Assembly: GCA_016937975.1 (NCBI GenBank)
Contig: JAFGVN010000098.1
Coordinates: forward strand, 1 to 64,000
DNA: 64,000 nucleotides
Direction: 5' to 3'
DNA from: Clostridia bacterium
GTDB taxonomy: Bacteria > Bacillota > Clostridia > Peptostreptococcales > Acidaminobacteraceae
Below, piece after piece: positions 1 through 10,604 of the stretch. Under the pieces are notes generated by a model. The model was not told where the DNA came from. It made no database searches and worked only from the letters and a program-made list of their open reading frames with translations. Within the stretch, counting starts at the first letter, position 1. The number at the start of each line of letters is the position of its first letter. The position numbers and the translations under genes were made by a program.

Positions 1-16
1 AAACGTAAAAAAAGAA

Positions 17-60
17 ACCCTTGAAAGCATTGATATCACAATGTTTCAAGGGTGTTTTTT
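17..60. terminator. Probable bidirectional intrinsic terminator downstream of dnaJ
   Basis: acccttgaaa-g-cattg / caatg-tttcaagggt hairpin, T-run on + side and A-run (7-13) on the other side. Confidence 0.7.
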
Positions 61-150
61 ATGTGTTTTACTGCAAAACTTAAGTTATTATACCATATGG
101 GTAAAAAAAAGAACACACAACGACTACCATTGTATGTTCTCAAATATTCC

Positions 151-1296
151 TTATGATAGAGCTTCTTTAACCTTGTTAAAAAACCCTTTTGATTTTGTTG
201 TAAACTCCGTTTTTTCACCCATTGCTGAGGCATATTCCATTAATTTTTGCTTTTGTTCATCATTGGTTTTTGTTGGTACATCCACAATTATTTTTACATA
301 TTGATCACCACGACCATAACCATTTAAAACAGGAATACCCTTACCTTTTAATCTTGTCATTGTACCAGATTGTGTACCAGGCTCAATTTTAAACTTAAGC
401 TTGCCATCTAAACTAGGAACAATCACTTCAGCGCCTAAAACGGCTTGGGCAAAAGTAATATGAAGTTCATATAGTACATGATTGCCATCACGAACAAAGT
501 CTTTATGATCATTAACGCGAATAACAACCTTTACATCACCTCTTGGTCCACCTTTACTGCCCATTTGACCTTCACCACGAAGTGACAATACTGACCCACT
601 GTCTACACCAGCAGGTATTTCAATGGTCATTTTCTTTTTCTTTCTAATTTTACCAAGACCTTTACAAGTATGACATGGCGTATCATATATTTTACCTTTG
701 CCTTGACATCTTGAACACTCTTTCACTTGAATGGTTTCACCAAACAAGCTTCTTTGAGCATATCTAACCTGACCTTGACCATTACAATCAGGACATGTAG
801 AAGTACTTGTGCCAGGCTCAGCACCTTCACCATGACACGTATGACAATCTTCAGTTCTTAAAAATTCAATGTCTTTTTTTACACCAAAAGCAGCTTCTTC
901 GAATTCAATTGTGATGTCTACACGAACATCGCCACCTTTTCTTGGTCCATTTGATCTTCTATTGGATCCAAAACCACCACCAAAGAAATCACTAAAGATG
1001 TCTTCAAAGCCACCAAAGCCTTCAAAACCACCACCAAAGCCACCAAAGCCTGATCCACCAGCATTTTGGTTTACACCAGCATGACCAAACTGATCGTATA
1101 AGCTTCTCTTTTCAGGATCACTTAATACTTCATAGGCTTCGTTAACTTCTTTAAATTTATTTTCAGCATCTTTATCATCTGTGTTTCTATCGGGATGATA
1201 TTTCATCGCTTTTTTTCTGTAAGCTTTTTTCAAGTCCTGTTCAGAAACATTACGTTCTACACCAAGGACTTCATAGTAATCACGCTTATCACTCAC
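151..1296 (-). CDS. dnaJ: Molecular chaperone DnaJ
   Basis: J domain with HPD (YHPDRN), G/F-rich region, four CxxCxGxG-type zinc repeats; last gene of hrcA-grpE-dnaK-dnaJ. Confidence 0.98.
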   Translation of the reverse strand: MSDKRDYYEVLGVERNVSEQDLKKAYRKKAMKYHPDRNTDDKDAENKFKEVNEAYEVLSDPEKRSLYDQFGHAGVNQNAGGSGFGGFGGGFEGFGGFEDIFSDFFGGGFGSNRRSNGPRKGGDVRVDITIEFEEAAFGVKKDIEFLRTEDCHTCHGEGAEPGTSTSTCPDCNGQGQVRYAQRSLFGETIQVKECSRCQGKGKIYDTPCHTCKGLGKIRKKKKMTIEIPAGVDSGSVLSLRGEGQMGSKGGPRGDVKVVIRVNDHKDFVRDGNHVLYELHITFAQAVLGAEVIVPSLDGKLKFKIEPGTQSGTMTRLKGKGIPVLNGYGRGDQYVKIIVDVPTKTNDEQKQKLMEYASAMGEKTEFTTKSKGFFNKVKEALS

Positions 1297-1372
1297 TGTA
1301 ATATCCGCCTTTCTCTGTCTTTACAAACACTACAAGGTGTCAATAAGACACCTGTGTGTTTTTGTATTGATA

Positions 1373-3196
1373 TTAGTCTTCGTCTACTACTTCGTAATCT
1401 GCGTCAACAACTTCTTCGCCTTGGGCTTCATCAGCTGTACCTTGAGCTGATTGAGCTGATTGAGCATCAGCATACATTTTTTGTGCTATTGGTTGAAAAG
1501 CTTTCGAAACTTCTTCAGTAGCAGCTTTAATCGCTTCTAAATCTTCAGTTTTCAATGCTTCTTTTAATCTATCTACTGTAGGTGTTACAGCTGCCTTTTC
1601 TTCTTCACTAATTTTATCTTTTTGCTCATCTAATGTTTTTTCAATTTCATAAACTAATGAGTCACCTTGGTTCTTAGCTTCGATTAATTCTTTTTTCTTC
1701 TTGTCTGCTTCAGCAAATTTCTCTGCTTCTTGAACTTTTGCTTCAATTTCTGCATCTGATAAGTTTGTAGAAGCAGTAATTGTAATGTGTTGTTCTTTGC
1801 TTGTGCCTAAATCTTTAGCAGATACATGAACAATACCATTAGCATCAATATCAAATGTAACTTCGATTTGTGGAATGCCTCTTCTTGCAGGAGGAATGCC
1901 ATCTAATTGGAAACGACCTAATGTTGTATTGTCCGCTGCCATTTGACGCTCACCTTGTAATACATGTACATCTACTGCAGGTTGATTATCAGCAGCTGTA
2001 GAAAAGACTTGGCTTTTCTTTGTTGGAATCGTTGTATTTCTCTCAATTAATCTTGTAAATACGCCACCTAAAGTTTCAATACCTAATGATAATGGAGTTA
2101 CGTCAAGTAATAATAAGTCTTTTACTTCACCTGATAATACACCAGCTTGAATTGATGCACCAACTGCAACACACTCATCTGGGTTGATCCCTTTATGAGC
2201 ATCTTTACCAGTAATTTTTTTAACAGCTTCTTGAACAGCTGGAATTCTAGTTGAACCACCAACTAAGATAATTTGTGATAATTCTGAAGCTGTAATACCA
2301 GCATCTTTAATTGCTTTTCTTGTTGGTTCTAATGTTCTTTCAACTAATTTTGCAGTTAATTGATCGAATTTTGCTCTTGTAATATCCATATCTAAATGTA
2401 AAGGACCAGCAGCAGAAGCTGTAATAAATGGTAAGTTTACATTCGTAGTTTGAGTTGAAGAAAGTTCTTTTTTAGCTTTTTCAGCAGCTTCTTTCAAACG
2501 TTGCTTACTCATTTTGTCAGCTCTTAAGTCAATGCCGTGTTCATTTTGGAATTGTTCAGCCATAAAATCCATAACAACTTTATCAAAGTCATCACCACCT
2601 AAGTGGTTATCACCATTAGTCGCCAATACTTCAAATACACCATCACCAATTTCAAGTACAGAAACGTCGAATGTACCACCACCAAGGTCAAATACTAAGA
2701 TTTTTTGTTGTTCTTCAGTTTTATCTAAACCATATGCTAACGATGCAGCAGTTGGTTCGTTTACAATACGCTTAACTTCTAAACCAGCAATTCTACCAGC
2801 ATCCTTAGTTGCCTGTCTTTGAGCATCTGTAAAGTAAGCTGGCACTGTAATAACTGCTTCCGTAACTTTTTCACCTAAGTAAGCTTCTGCATCTGCTTTT
2901 AACTTACCTAATACCATTGCTGAAATTTCTTGAGGTGAATACGTTCTACCATCAATTTCTACTGTATAGTGATGACCCATTTCTCTTTTGATAGAAGCAA
3001 TTGTTCTATCTGGGTTTGTGATTGCTTGTCTTTTTGCTGTTTCACCAACTAGTCTTTCACCGTTCTTAGTGAATGCTACGATTGATGGTGTTGTTCTATT
3101 ACCTTCTGCGTTAGGAATAATTGTAGGTTCTCCACCTTCTAATACTGCAACACATGAGTTTGTTGTACCTAAGTCAATACCAATTACTTTTGCCAT
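1373..3196 (-). CDS. dnaK: Molecular chaperone DnaK (Hsp70)
   Basis: [37 protein letters not shown] signatures. Confidence 0.99.
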   Translation of the reverse strand: MAKVIGIDLGTTNSCVAVLEGGEPTIIPNAEGNRTTPSIVAFTKNGERLVGETAKRQAITNPDRTIASIKREMGHHYTVEIDGRTYSPQEISAMVLGKLKADAEAYLGEKVTEAVITVPAYFTDAQRQATKDAGRIAGLEVKRIVNEPTAASLAYGLDKTEEQQKILVFDLGGGTFDVSVLEIGDGVFEVLATNGDNHLGGDDFDKVVMDFMAEQFQNEHGIDLRADKMSKQRLKEAAEKAKKELSSTQTTNVNLPFITASAAGPLHLDMDITRAKFDQLTAKLVERTLEPTRKAIKDAGITASELSQIILVGGSTRIPAVQEAVKKITGKDAHKGINPDECVAVGASIQAGVLSGEVKDLLLLDVTPLSLGIETLGGVFTRLIERNTTIPTKKSQVFSTAADNQPAVDVHVLQGERQMAADNTTLGRFQLDGIPPARRGIPQIEVTFDIDANGIVHVSAKDLGTSKEQHITITASTNLSDAEIEAKVQEAEKFAEADKKKKELIEAKNQGDSLVYEIEKTLDEQKDKISEEEKAAVTPTVDRLKEALKTEDLEAIKAATEEVSKAFQPIAQKMYADAQSAQSAQGTADEAQGEEVVDADYEVVDED

Positions 3197-3209
3197 TTTA
3201 TATGCCTCC

Positions 3210-3770
3210 TTATTTCGACACTTTAACCATTGAGTGTCTAATCACTTTGTCGTTTAATTTATAACCCTTTTGAAATTCTTCAATAACGTGTTCTGATTCA
3301 TGATCATCACTTTCGTCACTCATTACTGCATGATGCAATTCAGGATCAAATTCCTGACCAATAGCTTCAATGGCTACAACATCATTCTTCTTGAAGATTT
3401 CATCCAAGCTTTTTTTAATCATCTTAAGTCCTTCTACAATACCATCTGAAGTGCTTTCAGAAGATTCTAAAGCTCGCTCCATGTTGTCCATTAATGGTAA
3501 CAAATCCACAAATAAACGTTCATTTGCAAACTTGTACAAGCCCGCTTTCTCTTTTTCAGTTCTTTTTTTGAAATTCTGGAATTCTGCCTGTAATCTCACA
3601 TACTTATCATTGAGTTCTTTACAAGTGGACTTCAAAGTGTCCAAATCAGAAGCCTCATTTCCCTCTGCTTTTTCTTCAACAGAATCTTCATTTGAAGTGG
3701 TTTCTTCCACATCTTCGGCTACTTCAGATTCAGGATTTTCCACTTTTTCATCAAGTTCTTTTTCTAACAT
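3210..3770 (-). CDS. grpE: Nucleotide exchange factor GrpE
   Basis: [17 protein letters not shown] and C-terminal [18 protein letters not shown]; operon position. Confidence 0.97.
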   Translation of the reverse strand: MLEKELDEKVENPESEVAEDVEETTSNEDSVEEKAEGNEASDLDTLKSTCKELNDKYVRLQAEFQNFKKRTEKEKAGLYKFANERLFVDLLPLMDNMERALESSESTSDGIVEGLKMIKKSLDEIFKKNDVVAIEAIGQEFDPELHHAVMSDESDDHESEHVIEEFQKGYKLNDKVIRHSMVKVSK

Positions 3771-3783
3771 TTAATTACCTCTC

Positions 3784-4812
3784 CTATAGATATATTCCAG
3801 AAAAAATACCTTCTAGAGTTTCTTTTATATATCCCATAACAGAAACGGTTAATGAATAATCCATCCTCGTTGGACCGATAAAACATAAAGATCCAGCTTG
3901 TTTACCGTTAAAGTTATAAAATGATGAAACTATACTGCACTCCGGCATCTCTGGCAATGAATTATTTTTACCAATTCCGATGGAAACCTCTGAGTTCATC
4001 GGTCTTGTATTAATTACTTTGCTTAAAAAATCTTTACTTGTCAGTTTTTCGTAAACATCCTTAACTTTGGCAACTTCTTGATATTCCACATAATTAAATA
4101 TATTGTTGATACCCTCTACTTGAACATCCACATCATCTATTTCTCTTAAAGTGTCTCTCAATAATGGTACAAGATATTCAATTAAATCAGCATATTCTGG
4201 TAGCTCTTGTTTGATGTTGTGAATTGCCTTTGGTGTTATATCTTCTATTGGCGTACCATGAAGCTTTGAAAGTAAAGTATCTGAAATCATATCGAGAACA
4301 CGTTGTTGTATATCACTCATTGCTAAAGTTAGATTTTTTACAATGCCCGAACTAGAAACTAAAATTAACATCACTTTTGAATCAGATATTTTAATTAATT
4401 TCATATTCTCTAATTTACTTTTTTTAAACTGAGGCAATGAAATTAAACTAACCAAACCGGTCATATCAGCCATAATTTTTGCAGCTTGATGAATAACATC
4501 ATCAATTTCAATGACACGATGTAAAAGTAATTTTCTAATCAAATCCTGTTGTTTTATGTCCAAATCATAATCCTGCATCAAACTATCAACATACAATCGA
4601 TAACCTTCTTCAGAAGGTACACGTCCTGCAGAAGTATGAGGTTGTAACAAGAAACCTAACTCCTCCAAGTCTGCCATCTCATTGCGTATTGTAGCAGAAC
4701 TAATGCCTAAGCCATATTTTTTTGCAAGTGTCCTTGAACCAACAGGTTGTGCTGTTCTAATAAAGTCATCGATGATTACTCTTAATATTTTCAGTTTTCT
4801 ATCATCAACCAT
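3784..4812 (-). CDS. hrcA: Heat-inducible transcription repressor HrcA
   Basis: DDRKLKILRVIIDDFIRTAQPVGSRTLAKKYGLGISSATIRNEMADLEELGFL; start moved from 4836 to the ATG at 4812 preceded by AGGAGGTGCTTG, because the longer ORF would run into the CIRCE element. Confidence 0.97.
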   Translation of the reverse strand: MVDDRKLKILRVIIDDFIRTAQPVGSRTLAKKYGLGISSATIRNEMADLEELGFLLQPHTSAGRVPSEEGYRLYVDSLMQDYDLDIKQQDLIRKLLLHRVIEIDDVIHQAAKIMADMTGLVSLISLPQFKKSKLENMKLIKISDSKVMLILVSSSGIVKNLTLAMSDIQQRVLDMISDTLLSKLHGTPIEDITPKAIHNIKQELPEYADLIEYLVPLLRDTLREIDDVDVQVEGINNIFNYVEYQEVAKVKDVYEKLTSKDFLSKVINTRPMNSEVSIGIGKNNSLPEMPECSIVSSFYNFNGKQAGSLCFIGPTRMDYSLTVSVMGYIKETLEGIFSGIYL

Positions 4813-4829
4813 CAAGCACCTCCTATCTA

Positions 4830-4856
4830 TTAGCACTCATTCATACCGAGTGCTAA
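4830..4856. promoter_or_regulatory. CIRCE operator (hrcA-proximal)
   Basis: TTAGCACTC-N9-GAGTGCTAA exact. Confidence 0.97.
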
Positions 4857-4873
4857 ACTCAACTTCTAAATAA

Positions 4874-4902
4874 AATATACACCCATAAAACTTATATGTC
4901 AA
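4874..4902 (-). promoter_or_regulatory. SigmaA-type promoter for hrcA operon
   Basis: On minus strand TTGACA (4902-4897), 17-nt spacer, TATATT (4879-4874). Confidence 0.85.
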
Positions 4903-4929
4903 GGGGTTCACTCAAAAAAAACATAAAAA

Positions 4930-4956
4930 TTAGCACTCTATTATTTAGAGTGCTAA
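4930..4956. promoter_or_regulatory. Second CIRCE operator (upstream of promoter)
   Basis: TTAGCACTC-N9-GAGTGCTAA exact, 100 bp from the first copy. Confidence 0.97.
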
Positions 4957-4962
4957 ACCTGT

Positions 4963-5316
4963 TTACATATCCATTTTTAAAATATTGGTCATTCTAATAA
5001 ACTCATTTTTTGAAATCTCACCTTTATCAAATTGCTCTTTTATTTTCTCATAAGCACTTTCTTTTGTTTTCATTATAGTTGCTTGATCAGGAAGTTTTTC
5101 ATATGTCACTTGTTCTTTGGTTTCATAACCAGCGCCACAAACTGAACATACCAACAGTTTTCTTTTTTTAAAAGGAAAAACTGGAATAAAGAAAAAAGTA
5201 AACCATGTTTTTTCTTCAACAACTTTAAAGGGACGTTCATGTGAGCATTTTAGACATTTTTGTTTTTTTGTTTGACCTTTAACTTCAAAAGTTCTTTTTC
5301 CAAATCCAATAATCAC
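4963..5316 (-). CDS. Small zinc-ribbon protein
   Basis: CLKC...CSVC pair of CxxC motifs and short hydrophobic FTFFFIPVFP segment. Confidence 0.7.
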   Translation of the reverse strand: MIIGFGKRTFEVKGQTKKQKCLKCSHERPFKVVEEKTWFTFFFIPVFPFKKRKLLVCSVCGAGYETKEQVTYEKLPDQATIMKTKESAYEKIKEQFDKGEISKNEFIRMTNILKMDM

Positions 5317-5369
5317 AACCTACCTCCATTTTTATCATCATAACATAGCTTTATAAGAATGCAAGTTAA

Positions 5370-6500
5370 TTATAAAAAGTTAATGAAAACTTGATTGGAT
5401 AAATCTCTGCCTCTACTCGTTAAAGCCACATAATCATTTTCCAATTTCAACAAACCTTCCTTTAACAAGGAATCAACAATAGCTTTATATTGATCTATAA
5501 ATTGAAACCCATATTTTATAAAGAATTTTTCTAAACCAAGACCTTTGTTTAATCTCAAGTTTAAAATAATATATTCAAAAATATCCTCGTCTCCATCAAT
5601 TTCCTCTTGAAAAACGATAGGAAGCATATTTTTATCAATTAAAGCAAAATACGCCTCAAAGGTTTCAGCATTATGGTAGCGTTTGTTTAGATGATAACCA
5701 TGTGATCCCAACCCTATTCCAAGATAATCCTCTTTCTCCCAATAGACAAGGTTATGTTGGCAAGCTTTGCCAGGAAGAGCAAAATTCGAAATCTCATATT
5801 GTAAAAACCCTTCTTCAAATAATTTAGTTTCTATATAATGATACATTTCACGATCTATTTCATCCTCAACTTCAGTCAATTCACCTTTTTTTAGCGATTC
5901 AAAAAAAGGTGTGCCTTCCTCAAACTTTAAACTGTAAGCTGAAATATGAGTCGGTCCTAAGCGAATCATTTCCGCTACTGTATGACTTAAATTTTCAAGG
6001 GTCTGACCTGGTAAACCAAACATCAAGTCCAAATTGAAATTGCGAATGCCAACTTCATGAATGAGTTTTACACTTTCTTTAACCTCTTGAACATCATGGA
6101 TACGATCTAAAACCTTTAGTAGATTATCTTCCAGGGTTTGAACCCCTAAACTGATTCTATTAATTCCAGCTGATTGATATGCTTTTAAGGTGTCTCTGTC
6201 TACAGTCCCAGGATTCATTTCCATCGATATTTCAGCATCTGGAAGAATTTCAAAAGATCCTTTTATTTGATTCATAATGTCTACCATCATCTGTCCAGAC
6301 AATAAACTTGGTGTTCCACCTCCGAAGAAAATACTTCTAACAGGACGATGAATTTCATTTCCATAAAGCTTTATTTCTTTAATCAAGTATGAAACATATT
6401 TTTCAATTTCATGAGGTTGATACTCAAAGGACAAAAAATCACAGTAACCACATTTCTTTACACAAAACGGGATGTGTAAATATAAACTTATTGGGTTCAT
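5370..6500 (-). CDS. hemW: Radical SAM heme chaperone HemW (oxygen-independent coproporphyrinogen III oxidase-like)
   Basis: SLYLHIPFCVKKCGYCDF, FFGGGTPSLL; downstream of lepA as commonly seen in Firmicutes. Confidence 0.94.
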   Translation of the reverse strand: MNPISLYLHIPFCVKKCGYCDFLSFEYQPHEIEKYVSYLIKEIKLYGNEIHRPVRSIFFGGGTPSLLSGQMMVDIMNQIKGSFEILPDAEISMEMNPGTVDRDTLKAYQSAGINRISLGVQTLEDNLLKVLDRIHDVQEVKESVKLIHEVGIRNFNLDLMFGLPGQTLENLSHTVAEMIRLGPTHISAYSLKFEEGTPFFESLKKGELTEVEDEIDREMYHYIETKLFEEGFLQYEISNFALPGKACQHNLVYWEKEDYLGIGLGSHGYHLNKRYHNAETFEAYFALIDKNMLPIVFQEEIDGDEDIFEYIILNLRLNKGLGLEKFFIKYGFQFIDQYKAIVDSLLKEGLLKLENDYVALTSRGRDLSNQVFINFL

Positions 6501-6525
6501 GTTATTCTCCTTTCTTTATTTAAAA

Positions 6526-6543
6526 AAGCCGCTCATGCGGCTT
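6526..6543 (-). terminator. Intrinsic terminator between lepA and hemW
   Basis: minus strand AAGCCGC-atga-GCGGCTT followed by TTTT; overlaps lepA TAA stop. Confidence 0.85.
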
Positions 6544-8353
6544 ATTTTTCGTCGAATTTCAAAACAGCTAAGAATGCCTCTTGAGGTACATCAACAGAAC
6601 CTAATGAACGCATTTTCTTCTTACCTTCTTTTTGCTTCTCTAATAATTTTTTCTTACGAGAGATGTCACCACCATAACATTTTGCCAATACGTCTTTACG
6701 TAAGGCACTAATGGTTTCTCTAGCAATAACTTTATTACCAATTGCTGCCTGAATGGGAATCGCAAACATGTGTCTTGGAATGACATCCTTAAGTTTTTCA
6801 CAAATTTGTCGCCCTCTTGATTCAGCTTTTGTCGCATGGACAATCAATGAAAAGGCATCAATCATTTCTTTGTTTAAAAGTATATCCATCTTCACTAAGT
6901 TTGACTGACGATATTCCTTAAATTCATAATCCAATGAACCATATCCCTTTGTTCTGGATTTCAAAGCATCAAAGAAGTCATAGATTACTTCATTTAATGG
7001 TAAATCATAATGAAGAATCACTCTTCTTGTATCAATGTAATCCATAGTAAGCATCGTACCTCTACGGTCTTGACACAATTCCATTACATTACCTACATAT
7101 TCATTTGGAACAATAATGTCTGCTTTAACAATTGGCTCTTCCATCATTCTGATCTCTGTTGGTTCAGGTAAGTTTGCTGGGTTTTGAATAAACTCTACAG
7201 ATCCATCTGTTTTAGTCACTTTGTAAATAACCCCTGGTGCTGTCGTAATAATATCCAAATCAAATTCTCTGAATAATCTTTGCTGGATAATCTCCATGTG
7301 TAATAGACCCAAGAAACCACATCTAAAACCATAACCTAGTGCCAATGAAGTTTCAGGTTCAAAGGATAAAGCTGCATCGTTTAGTCTTAATTTTTCTAAA
7401 GCATCACGAATCAATTCAAAGCTTTCACCTTCAGCTGGGTACACGCCACAGTAAACCATTGATGTCGCAGCTTTGTAACCTGGAAGTGGTTTAGGTGTAG
7501 GCTTTAAAGCATTGGTGATGGTATCCCCAACTTGGCAGTCTCTAACGTTTTTGATACTTGCTGTTAAATAACCAACATCACCTGCTTTTAGTTCTTTAAC
7601 TGGTAATTGACCTGGTATACAAATACCTACTTCAACAACTTCCAACTTATTGCCGGTAGACATCATCATAATGGTATCACCTTTTTTAACGGTACCATCT
7701 ATCACACGAATATAAGCAATTGCACCTTTGTACTGATCATAAATGGAATCGAAGATCAAAGCCTTTAAAGGTGCTGATTCATCACCTTCTGGTGCAGGCA
7801 ACTCAGAAACGATTTGCTCCAACACCTCTTCTATATTAATGTTATTCTTTGCAGAAATCATAGGAGCATGATCTGCAACGATGCCTACAATGTCTTCTAT
7901 CTCTGCTTTTATTTCATCAGGTCTTGCACTTGGCAAGTCAATTTTATTCAATACAGGTAACAGTTCCAAGCCTTGCTCATCTGCTAAATAAACATTTGCC
8001 AAAGTCTGTGCTTCAACGCCCTGTGCTGCGTCTACTACTAATATTGCGCCTTCACAAGCTGCTAAACTTCTAGATACTTCATAAGTAAAGTCTACATGAC
8101 CTGGTGTATCAATTAAATTCAAAGTATAGGTTTCACCATCTTTTGCATTGTATATCAAACGAGTTGTTTGAAGTTTGATTGTGATGCCTCTTTCGCGCTC
8201 TAATTCCATTGTATCGAGTACTTGTTCTTTCATTTCTCTCTGAGTTAAAGTACCTGTGTTTTGAATCAAACGATCTGCTAAGGTTGACTTACCATGATCT
8301 ATATGAGCAATGATACAGAAATTTCGTATTTTGCTTTGTCGTTCAAGTGACAT
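6542..8353 (-). CDS. lepA: Elongation factor 4 (LepA)
   Basis: [45 protein letters not shown]-terminal [13 protein letters not shown]. Confidence 0.99.
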   Translation of the reverse strand: MSLERQSKIRNFCIIAHIDHGKSTLADRLIQNTGTLTQREMKEQVLDTMELERERGITIKLQTTRLIYNAKDGETYTLNLIDTPGHVDFTYEVSRSLAACEGAILVVDAAQGVEAQTLANVYLADEQGLELLPVLNKIDLPSARPDEIKAEIEDIVGIVADHAPMISAKNNINIEEVLEQIVSELPAPEGDESAPLKALIFDSIYDQYKGAIAYIRVIDGTVKKGDTIMMMSTGNKLEVVEVGICIPGQLPVKELKAGDVGYLTASIKNVRDCQVGDTITNALKPTPKPLPGYKAATSMVYCGVYPAEGESFELIRDALEKLRLNDAALSFEPETSLALGYGFRCGFLGLLHMEIIQQRLFREFDLDIITTAPGVIYKVTKTDGSVEFIQNPANLPEPTEIRMMEEPIVKADIIVPNEYVGNVMELCQDRRGTMLTMDYIDTRRVILHYDLPLNEVIYDFFDALKSRTKGYGSLDYEFKEYRQSNLVKMDILLNKEMIDAFSLIVHATKAESRGRQICEKLKDVIPRHMFAIPIQAAIGNKVIARETISALRKDVLAKCYGGDISRKKKLLEKQKEGKKKMRSLGSVDVPQEAFLAVLKFDEK

Positions 8354-8657
8354 TGTTTCCTCCCGATTGTTGTCATGCCCTAAATAAAATTTAAAACACC
8401 ATTAGTGTTGACTTATCAACATTTTAATTTTAATCTATTTAATGAAACGAATTGATTTTTCATTTTTATATTGTAAAATTAATTATTTTTGATGCATAAA
8501 GAAAAAAACTCAATCACATCCATGATTGAAGATCCTTTCATTTTGTACCTATCAATAATAATATAAATCCTGAAAAAAATCAATTATAAAGCTTGCAATA
8601 AGTGTTAAAAAATGATATTATACTTTTGTTAATCACGAAAAGAGGGGGTGACACACA

Positions 8658-8915
8658 GTGGCAAACATTAAATCTGCAAAGAAAAGAGCAAAAGTTATTG
8701 CTAAGAAAACTGCTAACAACAGAGTAAGAAAGTCTATCGTTAAGACTGCAGAAAAGAAATTTATGGAAGCTATCGAAGCTGGTGACAAAGAATTAGCAAT
8801 CGAAAGATTGAAAATTGCTGAAAAAGCGATCGATAAAGCAGCTGCTAAAAACGTAATTCACAAAAATGCAGCAGCTAGAAAAGTTTCTAGATTAGCAAAA
8901 AAATTAAACGCGTAA
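8658..8915 (+). CDS. rpsT: 30S ribosomal protein S20
   Basis: MANIKSAKKRAKVIAKKTANNRVRKS; divergent from lepA. Confidence 0.98.
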   Translation: MANIKSAKKRAKVIAKKTANNRVRKSIVKTAEKKFMEAIEAGDKELAIERLKIAEKAIDKAAAKNVIHKNAAARKVSRLAKKLNA

Positions 8916-8960
8916 ACCGTCATATTCCCCAAACCGTGTTTAATTTTGTTAACGTAAACA

Positions 8961-8986
8961 AGCGTACAAGGGTACGCTTTTTTTAT
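8961..8986 (+). terminator. Intrinsic terminator of rpsT
   Basis: AGCGTAC-aagg-GTACGCT followed by T-run. Confidence 0.9.
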
Positions 8987-9009
8987 TTGGTGAAAGATTA
9001 AGGGAGGTA

Positions 9010-9444
9010 ATGATGAAGAAGATTGTAATAATTTTATTGGTTTTAACCTTATGTTTTACTTTAATTGCATGTGGTGATAAAAATGAGAAGTTAACACCGG
9101 AAGAAGAAGTAATGCAAGTTGTTAAAGACAACTTAAGTGCTATGAATAATGAAGATACTGATGCCTATATGAAGAGTATTTCACTTGAAAGCGAACTTTT
9201 TGATGCAACAAAACAACAAATGGATATGATTTTTTCTATGTATGATCTAGAAGTTACCATTGAAGAAATGGAAGTTCTCGAAATCACAGAAGATGAAGCT
9301 CAGGTACGCGTTGTACAAAAAACGGTTAACAATAATGATGAAGCATTCCAACCGAATATTACAACCGCAGTACATACCTTAAAGAAAATTGATGGTGAGT
9401 GGAAATTTATATCGACAGTTATTGAAAATACAGAGTTTATGTAA
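9010..9444 (+). CDS. Putative lipoprotein, NTF2-like/DUF4878-like fold possible
   Basis: Signal peptide with lipobox LIAC; VVKDNLSAMNNEDTDAYMKS resembles NTF2-like lipoproteins. Confidence 0.6.
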   Translation: MMKKIVIILLVLTLCFTLIACGDKNEKLTPEEEVMQVVKDNLSAMNNEDTDAYMKSISLESELFDATKQQMDMIFSMYDLEVTIEEMEVLEITEDEAQVRVVQKTVNNNDEAFQPNITTAVHTLKKIDGEWKFISTVIENTEFM

Positions 9445-9472
9445 AAAAAAGGATGCCTACGCATCCTTTTTT
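9443..9472 (+). terminator. Intrinsic terminator
   Basis: aaaaaaaaGGATGC-ctac-GCATCCttttt. Confidence 0.9.
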
Positions 9473-9503
9473 AGTGCTTTGATATAATAGGTTGTATCGT
9501 CAA

Positions 9504-10544
9504 TTACTTGCTAACAAAGCTTAATTCAACCAGCAAAGTTTCAATGGCCAATACCGTATCAATACTGGTACTTTTCATTTGATAATCAATATTTGAACAT
9601 TTCTCTAGAATATCAGTCAAGGCTTCACTTGAAAACAGATGAATCTGCTGCATAATTTTCTTTATTGCATAAGGATGCTGTCCCAAAATTTTAGCAATGC
9701 TATTTTGATCATAACCATCCGCAACCAACATTTTCACTTTCTTTAAAAGTCTAAATTGACGTGAAATCATTGTGAAAATCATCTGAACCGCTTCTCCATG
9801 TTGAATCAGTTCATGCATAAGCAATATGCCTGTAGCAGCTTTTTTTTCCCCAATGGCTTCAACCATCATAAAGATATTTGCTTCTAAAGGTTTTTTTATA
9901 AAGGCATCTATATCTGCAATTTCTACAAAAGTTCTGCCTTGCAAAGAGGAACAGACCATTTTTATATCATTATCTACATCAAGTAGACCTTTTGAACTGT
10001 TCTTATCCAAATAGGATGTTCTATCAATCAAATAATTGAGAACCTGATGTTCAATATCACATCCCGCCAATTTTATTTTTTTATGAACCCATCTTTGATA
10101 AATGTTGGGTGACAACTTATCAAACTCAATTACCCTGCCTACATCATCAATGGATTTTGTAATTTTTTTTCTTTTATCTATGGCTGTGTTAGAAATGAAG
10201 ATTAACTTTGTTGCATCAGAAGGACTTGCAAAATACTCCAATAATCGATTTTCTGTTGCATCTGTTAACATATTCTTTTTACTCTTGAAATATGGTGCAT
10301 TTTTTACGACGACGATTTTCAAATCACTGAAAAAAGGAACCGTTTCACAGGTATCAATCAACTCATCCACCGTGACTTTTTCACCATCATATACCATATA
10401 ATTAAAATCCCTTGAACTTTCAGGTATATATTTCTCAACCATTTTTTGCAAATACTGCTCTATTAAATATTGTTCTTGACCATGAAATAAATAAACTGGT
10501 CTTAAACCCATTTTTATATCCTGATCGAATACTTCAAATCCCAT
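9504..10544 (-). CDS. holA: DNA polymerase III subunit delta
   Basis: PVYLFHGQEQYLIEQYLQKMV N-terminus, VVVKNAPYF, C-terminal QIHLFSSEALTDILEKCSNIDYQMKS. Confidence 0.92.
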   Translation of the reverse strand: MGFEVFDQDIKMGLRPVYLFHGQEQYLIEQYLQKMVEKYIPESSRDFNYMVYDGEKVTVDELIDTCETVPFFSDLKIVVVKNAPYFKSKKNMLTDATENRLLEYFASPSDATKLIFISNTAIDKRKKITKSIDDVGRVIEFDKLSPNIYQRWVHKKIKLAGCDIEHQVLNYLIDRTSYLDKNSSKGLLDVDNDIKMVCSSLQGRTFVEIADIDAFIKKPLEANIFMMVEAIGEKKAATGILLMHELIQHGEAVQMIFTMISRQFRLLKKVKMLVADGYDQNSIAKILGQHPYAIKKIMQQIHLFSSEALTDILEKCSNIDYQMKSTSIDTVLAIETLLVELSFVSK

Positions 10545-10604
10545 ACTTCACCTTTCACTTTCTGCACTACTAATGATACTATAAATTCATTGAGTTGTGA
10601 ATGT

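Noticed and set aside
869-1521. Plus-strand ORFs opposite dnaJ/dnaK (869-1084, 1195-1521) and others such as 2514-2822, 2988-3233, 3370-3774
   Set aside because: Antisense shadows of well-supported core genes with biased composition and no homology-like features.
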